Notes: generated by a model from the sequence alone, not told the origin. DNA of 64,000 nt from Lentisphaerota bacterium (GCA_015061805.1 SUVV01000005.1:62001-126000); one strand, 5' to 3'. Positions 25,394 to 34,180 are shown, counted from the first letter of the stretch. Translations and numbers: made by a program.

Positions 25394-25993
25394 ATGACTG
25401 AAGAAAAAAAACTTTCCTGCGCCGCCAGATTGTGGCTGTTGTTTTTCACTTTTGCCCGGATCGCCGCACTGGTCGTCGGCGGCGGATTGGCAATGCTCCC
25501 GGTGATCGAAGAAGCATTTTCCGTAAAAAAGAAACTGCTCACCAAAGATGAAATTCTCGACATGGTAACGCTCACCCAGACTGTTCCGGGGATCATTGCT
25601 GCCAACTCCGCAGTCTATATCGGCATGAAAATCGCCGGATTTATGGGCGCTTTGTGCGCGCTTGCCGGAGCGATATTCCCGTCATTTACGGTGATCGTCA
25701 TCATCGCATGGCTCTTTCCGGAACTCTCTCCGGACAACCGTTTTTACCTCGGCGCTTTCGCCGGTGTCCGAGCCGGTGTTACCGGACTGATCATCGTTAC
25801 CGCCTGCAAAATGGCGAAAAAAGGTATCAAAGGAGTGGTCGAAGCGGTTATGGCAGTGATATTTCTGCTGGCGGCACTCTTCAAGATCCATCCGGCACTG
25901 ATCATCATCAGCGGCATGATCTACGGTATAATTTACACCTCGATCATCAAACGCCGCCTTGCTCCGGCTGTAAACGGAGGTGAAAAATGCTGA
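25394..25993 (+). CDS. CHR (chromate-type) transporter, first half-size subunit
   Basis: 199 residues with about six membrane helices. F-F-T-F-A-R-I-A-A-L-V-V-G-G-G at the start, D-M-V-T-L-T-Q-T-V-P-G-I-I-A-x-N-S-A and F-M-G-A-L-C-A-L-A-G are the short-chain CHR pattern. Two half-size genes in tandem act as a pair. Chromate export is proven for some members; physiological substrate here is not known. Overlaps the next gene by seven bases. Confidence 0.85.
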   Translation: MTEEKKLSCAARLWLLFFTFARIAALVVGGGLAMLPVIEEAFSVKKKLLTKDEILDMVTLTQTVPGIIAANSAVYIGMKIAGFMGALCALAGAIFPSFTVIVIIAWLFPELSPDNRFYLGAFAGVRAGVTGLIIVTACKMAKKGIKGVVEAVMAVIFLLAALFKIHPALIIISGMIYGIIYTSIIKRRLAPAVNGGEKC

Positions 25994-26571
25994 ATATCTG
26001 GCTCTTTCTGACCTTTGCAAAGTTCGGGCTGCTCTGCTTCGGCGGAGGGTATATGCTCATTCCGCTGTTCATTGCGGAATTTGTCGGTGACGGCAAACTG
26101 CTCACCCCGGAACGTTTCGGCAACCTGGTATCGATTTCTCAAGTCACCCCCGGTCCGGTCGGAATAAATGCCGCTACCTTTATCGGCTTTATCCAGAACC
26201 ATTTTTGGGGAGCATTGACCGCCACCTGCGGATTGGTCTTTCCCACATTGATTCTGGCAGGATTTGCGGTTTCATTGATCAAACGCTATCAGGAAACCAA
26301 ATTTTTGAAAGGTCTGCTCTACGGCGCAAGACTGGCGGCAGTTTCATTGATCGGATATGCAGTAACCGTCTTTCTGGAACTTTCAGTATTCCCCCGGGGT
26401 CTGCCGTGGAAGTTTATTGCCTCCGGCTTCGATAACTTCAAAGTTTCCATCTCCGGAATAATAATCACCGGACTCGCCTGCCTATTCATCAGCCGCTTCA
26501 AAATCGGTACCACCTACATCATCCTCAGTTCAGCCATCCTCGGCGCCCTGCTCTATCCGTTTATCGGATAA
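25987..26571 (+). CDS. CHR (chromate-type) transporter, second half-size subunit
   Basis: 194 residues; F-A-K-F-G-L-L-C-F-G-G-G-Y-M-L-I-P-L-F and S-I-S-Q-V-T-P-G-P-V-G-I-N-A-A-T-F-I-G-F match the partner subunit with the conserved G-G-G and TPGPVGINAAT. GGAGG inside the upstream gene serves as its ribosome site. Followed by a strong terminator. Confidence 0.85.
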   Translation: MLNIWLFLTFAKFGLLCFGGGYMLIPLFIAEFVGDGKLLTPERFGNLVSISQVTPGPVGINAATFIGFIQNHFWGALTATCGLVFPTLILAGFAVSLIKRYQETKFLKGLLYGARLAAVSLIGYAVTVFLELSVFPRGLPWKFIASGFDNFKVSISGIIITGLACLFISRFKIGTTYIILSSAILGALLYPFIG

Positions 26572-26587
26572 GAGATGAGAAGATTTT

Positions 26588-26640
26588 GGGAGAGGGGAAA
26601 AACTTTTTTTCATGAGAAAAGAAAGTTTTTCCCCTCTCCC
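26588..26640 (+). terminator. Strong hairpin terminator of the lysS-to-CHR operon
   Basis: Perfect 19-base arms GGGAGAGGGGAAAAACTTT (26588-26606) and AAAGTTTTTCCCCTCTCCC (26622-26640), 16 bases after the last stop. It is at the same time the first part of the repeat cluster; a related hairpin lies in the pseudopilin gene (5456-5489). Confidence 0.7.
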
Positions 26641-26643
26641 AAA

Positions 26644-26730
26644 CCCTCACCCCTTTTCAAAAAAAGCAGGGTATTTTGCCGCTCCGCTTGTCACGCCATA
26701 GCCTTTGGCGACGGCGGATTATCGCGGCAA
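26644..26730. repeat. 87-base dispersed repeat, copy 1
   Basis: Almost identical to 26853-26939; one base differs near the end (ATTATCGCGG against ATTGTCGCGG). Its inner part contains TTTTCAAAAAAAGCAGGGT and a CATAGCCTTTGGCGACGGCGG element, which a third, diverged copy near 5513-5575 shares in layout. Confidence 0.85.
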
Positions 26731-26754
26731 GACTATAAATTTATCATATCCTTA

Positions 26755-26843
26755 CTCACGAAGTGAGCGCTTCACGTTTGCCACAGGCAAACACTTCACA
26801 TTGCGAAGCAATTCTTCACGACGGATGAAATCCGTCTCTTCAC
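26755..26843. repeat. Array of four short hairpins, each followed by TTCAC
   Basis: CTCAC-gaa-GTGAG (26755-26767), GTTTGCC-aca-GGCAAAC (26776-26792), ATTGC-gaa-GCAAT (26800-26812) and GACGGAT-gaa-ATCCGTC (26820-26836). After each stem come two or three bases and TTCAC. Stems differ in sequence, but loop size and linker are constant, so structure rather than sequence is kept. It sits between the two 87-base repeats in the gene-free stretch 26572-27018. Confidence 0.8.
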
Positions 26844-26852
26844 ATCTAAATT

Positions 26853-26939
26853 CCCTCACCCCTTTTCAAAAAAAGCAGGGTATTTTGCCGCTCCGCTTGT
26901 CACGCCATAGCCTTTGGCGACGGCGGATTGTCGCGGCAA
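26853..26939. repeat. 87-base dispersed repeat, copy 2
   Basis: Direct repeat of 26644-26730 with one mismatch. The two copies bracket the hairpin array. The stretch 26940-27018 holds only the leader of the next gene, with GAGGT before its ATG. Confidence 0.85.
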
Positions 26940-27018
26940 CAAGAAAAGGCTTAAAATAAAATCGTATTTTTTTCCGTTATAGCCGGTGTAAACAAAAATT
27001 TTTTCACAGAGGTATATA

Positions 27019-28995
27019 ATGAAAATTTTCTGCTTTTTGTTGGCTTTGGGTCTGCTGTTCGGAAATCTCAATGCAACTGAAGATTGTGATGAATCCGGCG
27101 TATGCAAAATTCCGGGCACGGCCCACGGCAACGATTACGCTGCGCTATCTCCTATTGGCAAGCGCAGTATAAAGTTTATCAAACAAGCCCCGCGCTTATC
27201 CTCTCTCAACGGTAAAAGGATCGCCATTGTCGGCGGCAGTTTCATGGCTTCCGTAACTCACCCTGAAATAAAACGCCTGCTGCAGAAAGATTATCCGGAT
27301 GCCACCATTTATGTTCTCAAAGAAATCGGTTCCGCAGGTCCCTGGCCCGGTCCCGGGGTGATCCGCCGGCAGAAAGATGAGTTCGTTGAAAATCTGAAAC
27401 GCCTGAAAATTGATGCCGTGATTTCAGGAAACGGCGGCTGCGGACTGTGTACCCCGAAAGAAATGGGGTCATGTATCGCCGCAGAATATTCCAACATTCC
27501 GGCAGTCATGATCGCAGCCCCCGGTTTTACCACTCAGGCAGCAAAAACCGCAAGAAATGCCGGAATCATGATACCGCGAATTGCAGTTTATCCCGGCGCA
27601 TTCTCGGCCCATTCCCGGGAAGAATTATTGAAAAATACTCAAAAGACAGTTTATCCGCAGATAGTCAGAGCCTTGACCCGGGAATTCTCAAAAAAGGAGA
27701 AAGCCAATGCCGCCTTGGATGTTTCTACCGATGAAATCGTCTGCAAAGGCAGTTTGGAAGAAATCAATCTCTACTTTTCCAATCATGGCTGGAGCGATGG
27801 TCTGCCGATCATTCCGCCGACTCGGGAAAAAGTTGCCGAGTTTTTGAAATACACCGATTATGCCCCGGATGATGTCATTGCAGAAATTCCGCCGACATAT
27901 CGGAAGGCTACTGCAAAATCAGTTGCAGTAAATGGCGTCATGGCAGGATGTCTGCCGGAATATATGCCGATACTGATCGCGTTTACCAAAGCCATGACTG
28001 ACGGAGATTTCCGCCGCACCCTTTCCAGCACTCATGCGTGGACTCCATACTGTTTTCTGAATGGTCCGCTGGCACGTCAATTGGAACTTGATAGCGGACA
28101 AGGTGAAATTTCCAACATCCGTAATGTCAGAATCGGTCGCTTTATCAACCTCGCCATGCTCAATCTCGGAGGATATCATATAAAAGAAAACCGCATGGGA
28201 ACTTTCGGTTATTTGATGCCGTGGTGTCTGGTTGAAGATGATGCAACTGCGGTAAAATTGGATTGGCGCCCCTACCACATGCAGCAGGGCTTTGCACTCA
28301 ATGATAATGTTTTGACTGCAGCATCTTCTCTGTGCTGGGGCAACAATCTGGCTCCAGCCACCGCAAATCCTCAAAAAATAATGGAACTTCTCGCGCAGGA
28401 TGCCGTTGAAAAACAACAGTTCGCCATTGGCAGCGGCACTCCGTATGTCTATCGGGCAATGCTCATTACCGGTAACGTTGCAAAAGATCTGGCGGCCGAA
28501 TATCCGACAAAAGAAAGTTTGGAAAACGCTCTTGTTGCCGCCGCCCGACAGCCGCTGGATGCCCGCAGTTATGCCAATTACTGGGCCAATCCGGGAAGTG
28601 CATTTAATGAGCAAAGTTATTCACTCCGCCGCCACACTACCCGTATTGCACGACAGGAAAACTCCCGTAAAACAGTTACACCCCCGTGGCTTCAATGGAC
28701 AGGGATAGATCGGCTCGAAACGGTACAGGTCATGCAGAATGGAAAAACAGCGATCATCATCACCGGAGATGCCAACCGCAACAAAACCATGTGCGTTCCC
28801 GGAGGAGCATTTACGTCGGTAAAGATTGAACTTCCCGCCAACTGGGACAAACTTATGGCAGATGCCGGCTACAAACCGCTGAAAAATTTTTTCCTGAAAT
28901 CACAACTTCTGCCTTCTGCCAAACCGCAACAGTTAAAAAATTATCGTCAACGGCAACCGCGCGGCAATAATTTTATTCGCTCAACTGCTCTGTAA
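27019..28995 (+). CDS. Secreted UGSC-family (selenoprotein-related) fusion protein, Cys form
   Basis: 658 residues; signal peptide MKIFCFLLALGLLFGNLNA. Residues 60-235 resemble the UGSC family: K-I-D-A-V-I-S-G-N-G-G, then C-G-L-C-T (141-145) in the place of the U-G-S-C redox motif, and NIPAVMIAAPGF, PRIAVYPGAFSAHSREEL. Residues 245-600 are a second domain with GWSDGLPIIPPTREKVAEFL, A-V-N-G-V-M-A-G-C-L-P-E-Y-M-P, and GSGTPYVYRAMLITGN; in other bacteria this domain is usually a separate neighbour of UGSC genes. The motif has Cys-x-x-Cys spacing, so a thiol or metal redox role outside the cytoplasm is plausible. Function of both domains is unknown. Its 3' end overlaps the convergent pgsA by 23 bases. 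Confidence 0.7.
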   Translation: MKIFCFLLALGLLFGNLNATEDCDESGVCKIPGTAHGNDYAALSPIGKRSIKFIKQAPRLSSLNGKRIAIVGGSFMASVTHPEIKRLLQKDYPDATIYVLKEIGSAGPWPGPGVIRRQKDEFVENLKRLKIDAVISGNGGCGLCTPKEMGSCIAAEYSNIPAVMIAAPGFTTQAAKTARNAGIMIPRIAVYPGAFSAHSREELLKNTQKTVYPQIVRALTREFSKKEKANAALDVSTDEIVCKGSLEEINLYFSNHGWSDGLPIIPPTREKVAEFLKYTDYAPDDVIAEIPPTYRKATAKSVAVNGVMAGCLPEYMPILIAFTKAMTDGDFRRTLSSTHAWTPYCFLNGPLARQLELDSGQGEISNIRNVRIGRFINLAMLNLGGYHIKENRMGTFGYLMPWCLVEDDATAVKLDWRPYHMQQGFALNDNVLTAASSLCWGNNLAPATANPQKIMELLAQDAVEKQQFAIGSGTPYVYRAMLITGNVAKDLAAEYPTKESLENALVAAARQPLDARSYANYWANPGSAFNEQSYSLRRHTTRIARQENSRKTVTPPWLQWTGIDRLETVQVMQNGKTAIIITGDANRNKTMCVPGGAFTSVKIELPANWDKLMADAGYKPLKNFFLKSQLLPSAKPQQLKNYRQRQPRGNNFIRSTAL

Positions 28996-29605
28996 AAAGT
29001 TTGCGGTAGCGGATGAAGTAGCCCAGTCCGGAGAGCAGAGTGACCAGAACGATCACGGTCAGATAGCCGATCCAGACGTACCAGATACGGATTCCCCAGA
29101 TGCAGGTGTTGTAGAAATAGGGCTCGCTGTTATTTCCTTCGATGATCCAGGCGATACCGGCGATACCGAGCATGGACATCTGCATTGCCGTTTTGAGTTT
29201 ACCCCAGCGGTCAGCGGAGATCACCACCTGTTTTTTGGCAGCAAGAGTGCGCAGACCGGTGACCATGAATTCACGGAAAAGTACCGCGATAGCGATCCAT
29301 GCCGGAATAAGGCGGTATTCAACGGCGATCAGCATGGTTCCGGTGACAAAGATCTTGTCGGCAAGCGGGTCCATCAGAGCGCCGAAGTCGCTTATCCAAT
29401 GATATTTACGGGCGAGATATCCGTCGAGCAGATCAGTAAGCCCTGCCAGCAGAGCAAGGATCATTGCCGCGACCCGCAGCCAGAAAACGTAACTTTTATC
29501 GCCGACTGCATCCAAGTGGGCAATGGATGCCATTGCCACAAAAACCAACACCGCAAATATCCGGCTTACTGTAAGAATATTGGGGAGATTACGAAGTTTA
29601 GACAT
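28973..29605 (-). CDS. pgsA: CDP-diacylglycerol-glycerol-3-phosphate 3-phosphatidyltransferase
   Basis: 210 residues from the ATG at 29605 (MSKLRNLPN), with AAAGGTG upstream; the longer frame to 29641 runs into rimO. The CDP-alcohol phosphatidyltransferase signature D-G-x2-A-R-x8-G-x3-D-x3-D is intact (D-G-Y-L-A-R ... D-F-G-A-L-M-D-P-L-A-D). Five to six membrane helices. It makes phosphatidylglycerol phosphate. Third gene of the DUF4432-rimO-pgsA operon. Confidence 0.93.
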   Translation of the reverse strand: MSKLRNLPNILTVSRIFAVLVFVAMASIAHLDAVGDKSYVFWLRVAAMILALLAGLTDLLDGYLARKYHWISDFGALMDPLADKIFVTGTMLIAVEYRLIPAWIAIAVLFREFMVTGLRTLAAKKQVVISADRWGKLKTAMQMSMLGIAGIAWIIEGNNSEPYFYNTCIWGIRIWYVWIGYLTVIVLVTLLSGLGYFIRYRKLFTEQLSE

Positions 29606-29630
29606 TTCACACACACCTTTATATAAAAAT

Positions 29631-30989
29631 TTACTGGACAATGACTGCAGTCAGATCAGTTCCGGCTGCCCCGTTGATTTCAAGCGTTATAAAATCTCCC
29701 GGCAGATGGATTTCATCGGGTTCAAAATAGATCACGCTGTCAATATCAGGGGCATCGGATGCACTGCGGGCGATACCCCATCCGGATTCCTCATCGACAT
29801 AATCGAAAATGGCTTTGACCGTAGTGCCGACCAGTTTTTTCTGCTGCCGTTTCATACGGCTGATTTGAGCATTGAGCAGTTTTTTGGCTCTGGCATCAGC
29901 GATTTCGACCGGGATCTGATCGGGCATTTCAGCAGCAGGAGTTCCCGGTTCCGGAGCGTAGGAAAAGACACCGAAGCGATCGAACTTCCACTTTTTGGCG
30001 AACTGGTACAACTCTTCAAATTCCCCGTCGGTTTCACCGGGCAATCCGGTGATAAAGGTCGTACGCAAGGTCAAGCCCGGGATCCGTTTCCGGAGACGGG
30101 TCAAAAGTTCTTCAATTCCGGAGCGGTCGATGTGACGGTTCATCGCTTTGAGGATGCGGTCGCTGATATGCTGAAGCGGCATATCCAGATAGGGCAGAAT
30201 ATGAGAAGATTCAGCCACCGCATCAATGAATTCTTCGGTGTAGTGTGCCGGATGAGTGTAGAGCAAACGGAGAACAAACTCCCCTTCGATCGAATCGAGT
30301 GCGCGGAGAAGTTTTGCCGCATTTTCGCCCTTTTCCGGGTGATCCTGTCCGAAAGCGGTAAGGTCTTGCGCGATCACCACCAGTTCTTTGACACCGTTGG
30401 CGATAAGCTGTTTTGCTTCAGTCACGATACCGGCAATATTCCGGGAACGGAGCGCGCCGCGCAAACTGGGAATGGCGCAGTAAGCACAGCGGTTATTGCA
30501 GCCGTCGGATATTTTCAAATAGGCGACATGAGGAAGCGTGAACTGCATCCGGACATGGTTTTCATCAGCAAGAAAGGTGATGCCGTTACTGTCCGATGAG
30601 ATATCTCCGCCATTGAGCAACCCGGGAATGCGGGCGGTATCGTTGACCGGCACCCAGAGATCGACTTCGGGGAAATGTTGTTTGAAATTACCGATTTCAG
30701 CATGATTGAGCAAACATCCGGCGACGGCGATGGTGCGTTTGGGCTTCTGAGCTTTCCACGCCACCGCATTGGCGATGGACTCTGCCGCTTCATTGCGGGC
30801 AGAGGGGAGAAAACCGCAGGTGCAGATGATATAAACATCCGCCTTATCGGGATCGAAACTTATTCCGTAACCGGAGGTGATCAACGATCCGGCGACAACT
30901 TCGGCTTCGACCAGATTTTTAGGACATCCCATGGCTTCAATAAAAAAGAAGCGTTTATCTTTTTTGCCGGGTTTGCGAATTTTTTTCAT
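29631..30989 (-). CDS. rimO: Ribosomal protein S12 methylthiotransferase
   Basis: 452 residues. N-terminal UPF0004 domain with A-M-G-C-P-K-N, C-T-C-G-F and V-A-G-C (three Cys for one cluster), radical SAM motif C-N-N-R-C-A-Y-C, R-x-x-Y-x-H-P region (RLLYTHPAHY) and a C-terminal TRAM domain ending LTAVIVQ. It modifies Asp88 of S12. The MGCPKN start distinguishes it from MiaB. Starts two bases after the DUF4432 stop. Confidence 0.93.
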   Translation of the reverse strand: MKKIRKPGKKDKRFFFIEAMGCPKNLVEAEVVAGSLITSGYGISFDPDKADVYIICTCGFLPSARNEAAESIANAVAWKAQKPKRTIAVAGCLLNHAEIGNFKQHFPEVDLWVPVNDTARIPGLLNGGDISSDSNGITFLADENHVRMQFTLPHVAYLKISDGCNNRCAYCAIPSLRGALRSRNIAGIVTEAKQLIANGVKELVVIAQDLTAFGQDHPEKGENAAKLLRALDSIEGEFVLRLLYTHPAHYTEEFIDAVAESSHILPYLDMPLQHISDRILKAMNRHIDRSGIEELLTRLRKRIPGLTLRTTFITGLPGETDGEFEELYQFAKKWKFDRFGVFSYAPEPGTPAAEMPDQIPVEIADARAKKLLNAQISRMKRQQKKLVGTTVKAIFDYVDEESGWGIARSASDAPDIDSVIYFEPDEIHLPGDFITLEINGAAGTDLTAVIVQ

Positions 30990-30991
30990 CT

Positions 30992-32008
30992 TCAGATTTC
31001 TTCTATAGCGACACGGAGCCTGGTGGAAACGCTCTCGCCGGGAGCAAGAAGTTTGAGCAGTCCGCGTTTTTCAAAATTTTCCTGACCTTCGGGGAAGCAG
31101 TTGGCAGGCTCAAGTCCCATGACATATTCGCCGCATCCCATTTGTTTCCATTGGACCAGATAGGGAAGTTCAGCGACCCGGTAGGAAACGGTAAGTTTAA
31201 GTTTCTGCTCCGGATTGATCAGAGAAATTGAAGCCATACCGTCGTTATCGGCGGGGATTTCATGGTAAAAGACCTGTTCAATAAAGTCTCCGGACGGCGC
31301 TTCGGCGCTTTTCCACTCGCGGAAACCGGCGGCGGCAATGGCATTCTGCGGAGTCACCTTGTGTTCAACGGCTTCAAGGAAGGCGTGTTCGCTCACCAGC
31401 GGATAACCGAAGTTCATGTGATAGAGGAGCATAAACGGCGTAGTACGGAATCCCTCATTGGTAACCGTATCTTCGATTTCAACAGCATTGTCACCCATCG
31501 CAGTACGGATCGAACGGTGCATCAACAGATTTTTGCCGAAAACGCGGCTTACCCGGATATCGCCTTCGACTTTGAGTTCATAATCACCGTCAGCAGTCCA
31601 ACCGGAAAAGGTGTTGATCTGTCCGGCGGGAGTATGCGAAAGTCTGCCATGCAGACCATGGGCTTCACCACCGGCCTGATTGGGGCCGCCGACATTCATC
31701 AGTCCGCATCCGGTGAGCATACCGCCGCCCCAGCTGCGCAGCCAGTTCAGACCGTCTGCCTCATAGAATTCCGGGGCAACCGCGCCATTGGGAGTGATCC
31801 AGGCAAGCGGGACGCCTTTGAAACTTGCTTCTCCGATATCCATCCCGCGATCCGGGTACACAGTAAAGTTGAGTCCGCTTCCGTTATTGACTTCCAGAAT
31901 ACGCATATTCCGTCCTTTGTCATCGTCGAGGACAGCGCGGCGGACCGAGGCAAGTTGACGCATGGAACCGATATGTTCACGCAAATATTTCTGATCAATT
32001 TTAGCCAT
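30992..32008 (-). CDS. DUF4432 family aldose-1-epimerase-like protein
   Basis: 338 residues, no signal peptide. Galactose-mutarotase-type beta-sandwich with the DUF4432 pattern: YPDRGMDIGEASFKGVPLAW, GGGMLTGCGLMNVG, E-A-H-G-L-H-G-R-L-S-H, ML-L-Y-H-M-N-F-G-Y-P and a late M-G-L-E-P-A-N. His and Glu residues of mutarotases have counterparts. Members occur in sugar catabolism operons; here it leads an operon with rimO and pgsA, which does not point to a particular sugar. Confidence 0.85.
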   Translation of the reverse strand: MAKIDQKYLREHIGSMRQLASVRRAVLDDDKGRNMRILEVNNGSGLNFTVYPDRGMDIGEASFKGVPLAWITPNGAVAPEFYEADGLNWLRSWGGGMLTGCGLMNVGGPNQAGGEAHGLHGRLSHTPAGQINTFSGWTADGDYELKVEGDIRVSRVFGKNLLMHRSIRTAMGDNAVEIEDTVTNEGFRTTPFMLLYHMNFGYPLVSEHAFLEAVEHKVTPQNAIAAAGFREWKSAEAPSGDFIEQVFYHEIPADNDGMASISLINPEQKLKLTVSYRVAELPYLVQWKQMGCGEYVMGLEPANCFPEGQENFEKRGLLKLLAPGESVSTRLRVAIEEI

Positions 32009-32038
32009 AATGAATACTCCCAGATATAGAATCTTAAG

Positions 32039-32067
32039 AATATATCACCGGAACTTTAATTTGTCAA
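32039..32067 (-). promoter_or_regulatory. sigma70-type promoter of the DUF4432-rimO-pgsA operon
   Basis: Minus strand TTGACA (32067-32062), 17 bases, TATATT (32044-32039), close to consensus; start codon 31 bases downstream. Confidence 0.75.
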
Positions 32068-32079
32068 GTTGATAACCCC

Positions 32080-33876
32080 TTACTTACGCAGTTCCGGGGA
32101 AAGTTTTGCATTTACGAACTCCAGATTTCTCCGGTAACCGGCATGATCGGGGGCAAGTTCCAATGCGGCGGCGAAGCAGATTCTGGCGTGCTGCAGTAAA
32201 TTGAGGTGAACCATATTCACACCGATCTGATTCAGCACATCCGGACGGTTTGGAGAAAGTTTCAAGCCGCCGTACAAAGATATATTGGCATCCTCCAAGC
32301 GGTCGGGAAAATTTTTGCTCAGCATGAAACCGTGATTGAAGTGAGCATCGGCATTGCGCTGCGCGATCGCTTCCAGATAGAAAACTTCAGCTTTTTTGAA
32401 GTCGCCCTGATTTTCGGCGATAATTCCGCGCAAATTGCAGAACCTGCCGGGATCATCGAGTGTAAGCGAAGCCGCCGCCAAAGCCTTTTCAGCCTCGGCA
32501 TATTTACCTTTGCGGTAGTAAACTTCGCCCATGATGCTTCTCTCCACCGGGTCACTTTCCGGAAGCGGCGGCAGCATAAAGGTCATGGCAATTACCGCAC
32601 AAATTGCCACCATCGCCTGACGGGGTTTCAATTCCGAAACGGCCGTTGCCGCAAGGAGAATTACTCCAGGCATCATTCCCATCCGGTAACGCCCGGAGGT
32701 GACAGTCAATATCTGCGCGCCGGACAGCGCCGCCGCGAGCAGATAAAAATGGATGTAACGCGCGGGTTCCGGAACTTTTTTCAGCAGCAGCAGCATCACG
32801 CCGGAAACCGCCAGCAATCCGGCGGCAACGGCAAAAATACGGAAATAACGCTGAACAGCGCTCTTGCCGATCATCGCCGGAGAATCTGCGCCGGAAATAA
32901 ATTCGACCGGCAATACCAGTTTCCACAATTTTTTCACGGCAAGTTTTATCACCGCACCGGGATTTTCAGAATAAAATCCGGCAATGCGCTCAAGATAGAT
33001 GCGGCTGACCGAAACTCCGCGCGATGCGGCTTCAACAGCAGTATTGCGGTGTTCCTCCTGCCACACTCTGCCCGAACGCATCCAGCATCCGCCGTCGGCA
33101 TTTTCACAATGCCCCAACCAGACGTTGAACATCGTGTTATTTTGAAGCGGTGTCAATTTTTCGTAGTATACACTCTTTGCCAATACCACGGGGACCACTG
33201 CACACAAAGCACCGCAGAAAAACAATGCCGCGCACTTCCATTGCCGCCGCCACAGGAAAAAGAGCATTTCCGCCCCGGCAAATGCCCAGAGAAATCCGTG
33301 AGTCAGCACCGCCAGACCGGAAAGAAATCCCGCACCGGTAAAACAGTGCAAAGAAGCATTCTCATCCTCGCCTTTGTAAAGCAGATAAAATGCCGGCAGG
33401 AGAATTATCGCCAGCAGAGATTCGGAAATCAATTCTCCCTGATGGAAGATCAACGCCGGAACAAACATCGCCAATGTCAAAAAGGACAACACCACTTTTT
33501 CCGGAGCATGCCGCCACTTGAGCAGTCGGGCAAACCCAACCCACGCGCCCCAGTTCAGCACCAGTTGAATAAATCGCACCCAGGGAATACTGTTTCCGGT
33601 AAGTTTGTAAAGCAGAGCCAGAAAAAATGAATAAAGCGGCGCATGGATATGGGGTGCGTCCGGCAGCAATTCTCCGGCAAGTATCCCGATCGTCCGCTCA
33701 TGATAATCCTGCACATCCGGCCCTACTGCACAGTCAAAATGATCAAAAGCGGAAAATTCCCGCAGATACTCCATGCGGAACAACAATCCGGCGGCGGCGA
33801 TCAGCCAAAAATAAAAATCCGGACGGCGATACCATGCCGTGCCGGACAGTTTTGATACAGAAATTTCGTTATTCAT
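32080..33876 (-). CDS. GT39-like membrane glycosyltransferase with C-terminal TPR region
   Basis: 598 residues. The first 420 residues hold about ten membrane helices; the loop after helix 1 has DHFDCAVGPDVQDYHERT, with the acidic pair expected of GT-C (PMT/ArnT-type) enzymes, and GELLPDAPHIHAPLYSFFLALLY fits the family. Residues about 440-598 are TPR-like repeats (VYYRKGKYAEAEKALAAAS, AENQGDFKKAEVFYLEAI). A similar GT-C plus TPR build is seen in other PVC-group bacteria. It probably moves a sugar from a polyprenyl carrier to a protein or lipid outside the membrane. The ATG overlaps the HPr stop (ATGA). Confidence 0.75.
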   Translation of the reverse strand: MNNEISVSKLSGTAWYRRPDFYFWLIAAAGLLFRMEYLREFSAFDHFDCAVGPDVQDYHERTIGILAGELLPDAPHIHAPLYSFFLALLYKLTGNSIPWVRFIQLVLNWGAWVGFARLLKWRHAPEKVVLSFLTLAMFVPALIFHQGELISESLLAIILLPAFYLLYKGEDENASLHCFTGAGFLSGLAVLTHGFLWAFAGAEMLFFLWRRQWKCAALFFCGALCAVVPVVLAKSVYYEKLTPLQNNTMFNVWLGHCENADGGCWMRSGRVWQEEHRNTAVEAASRGVSVSRIYLERIAGFYSENPGAVIKLAVKKLWKLVLPVEFISGADSPAMIGKSAVQRYFRIFAVAAGLLAVSGVMLLLLKKVPEPARYIHFYLLAAALSGAQILTVTSGRYRMGMMPGVILLAATAVSELKPRQAMVAICAVIAMTFMLPPLPESDPVERSIMGEVYYRKGKYAEAEKALAAASLTLDDPGRFCNLRGIIAENQGDFKKAEVFYLEAIAQRNADAHFNHGFMLSKNFPDRLEDANISLYGGLKLSPNRPDVLNQIGVNMVHLNLLQHARICFAAALELAPDHAGYRRNLEFVNAKLSPELRK

Positions 33877-34157
33877 TTGCGGGGCGGAAAATCAAACTCG
33901 TGTTCAAACAACGCACACAGCCGTTCAACAGCGCGTTCCTCATCGATACCCTCGACCCGGAGCAGAGCGCGGGTGTTGCAGGTGAGTTCCAATGAAAGCA
34001 GAGCGAGCATACTGTTGATCTCCAACCGGGTCCCGGATGGATTGACCACCTCGAAAAAATGATCAGGAAACTCGTTTTTGATCGCGGACAGGATCACCCC
34101 GGATGGACGGCAGTGAATGCCCGCTTTATTGCGAACTGTAAAATAACGTTCCTGCAT
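33873..34157 (-). CDS. HPr-family phosphocarrier protein
   Basis: 94 residues from the ATG at 34157, after GGAG. His15 lies in K-A-G-I-H-C-R-P, with Arg17, as in HPr; the second site helix reads E-I-N-S-M-L-A-L-L (Ser49). So both the catalytic His and the regulatory Ser have counterparts. No PTS EI or EII gene is in the window. It may report energy state rather than move sugar. It stands between a GcvH-like gene and a GT39-like gene. Confidence 0.85.
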   Translation of the reverse strand: MQERYFTVRNKAGIHCRPSGVILSAIKNEFPDHFFEVVNPSGTRLEINSMLALLSLELTCNTRALLRVEGIDEERAVERLCALFEHEFDFPPRK

Positions 34158-34180
34158 AATATTCTCCGTCAAAGATTGCG

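Noticed and set aside
26755-26843. CRISPR array
   Set aside because: Repeat parts are hairpins of differing sequence with 7-8 base linkers; there are no conserved 25-40 base repeats or equal spacers, and no cas genes.
32206-33630. 474-codon open frame on the plus strand opposite the GT39-like gene
   Set aside because: Rich in His, Gln and Arg as expected of an antisense of membrane-protein codons; no motif, no start signal.
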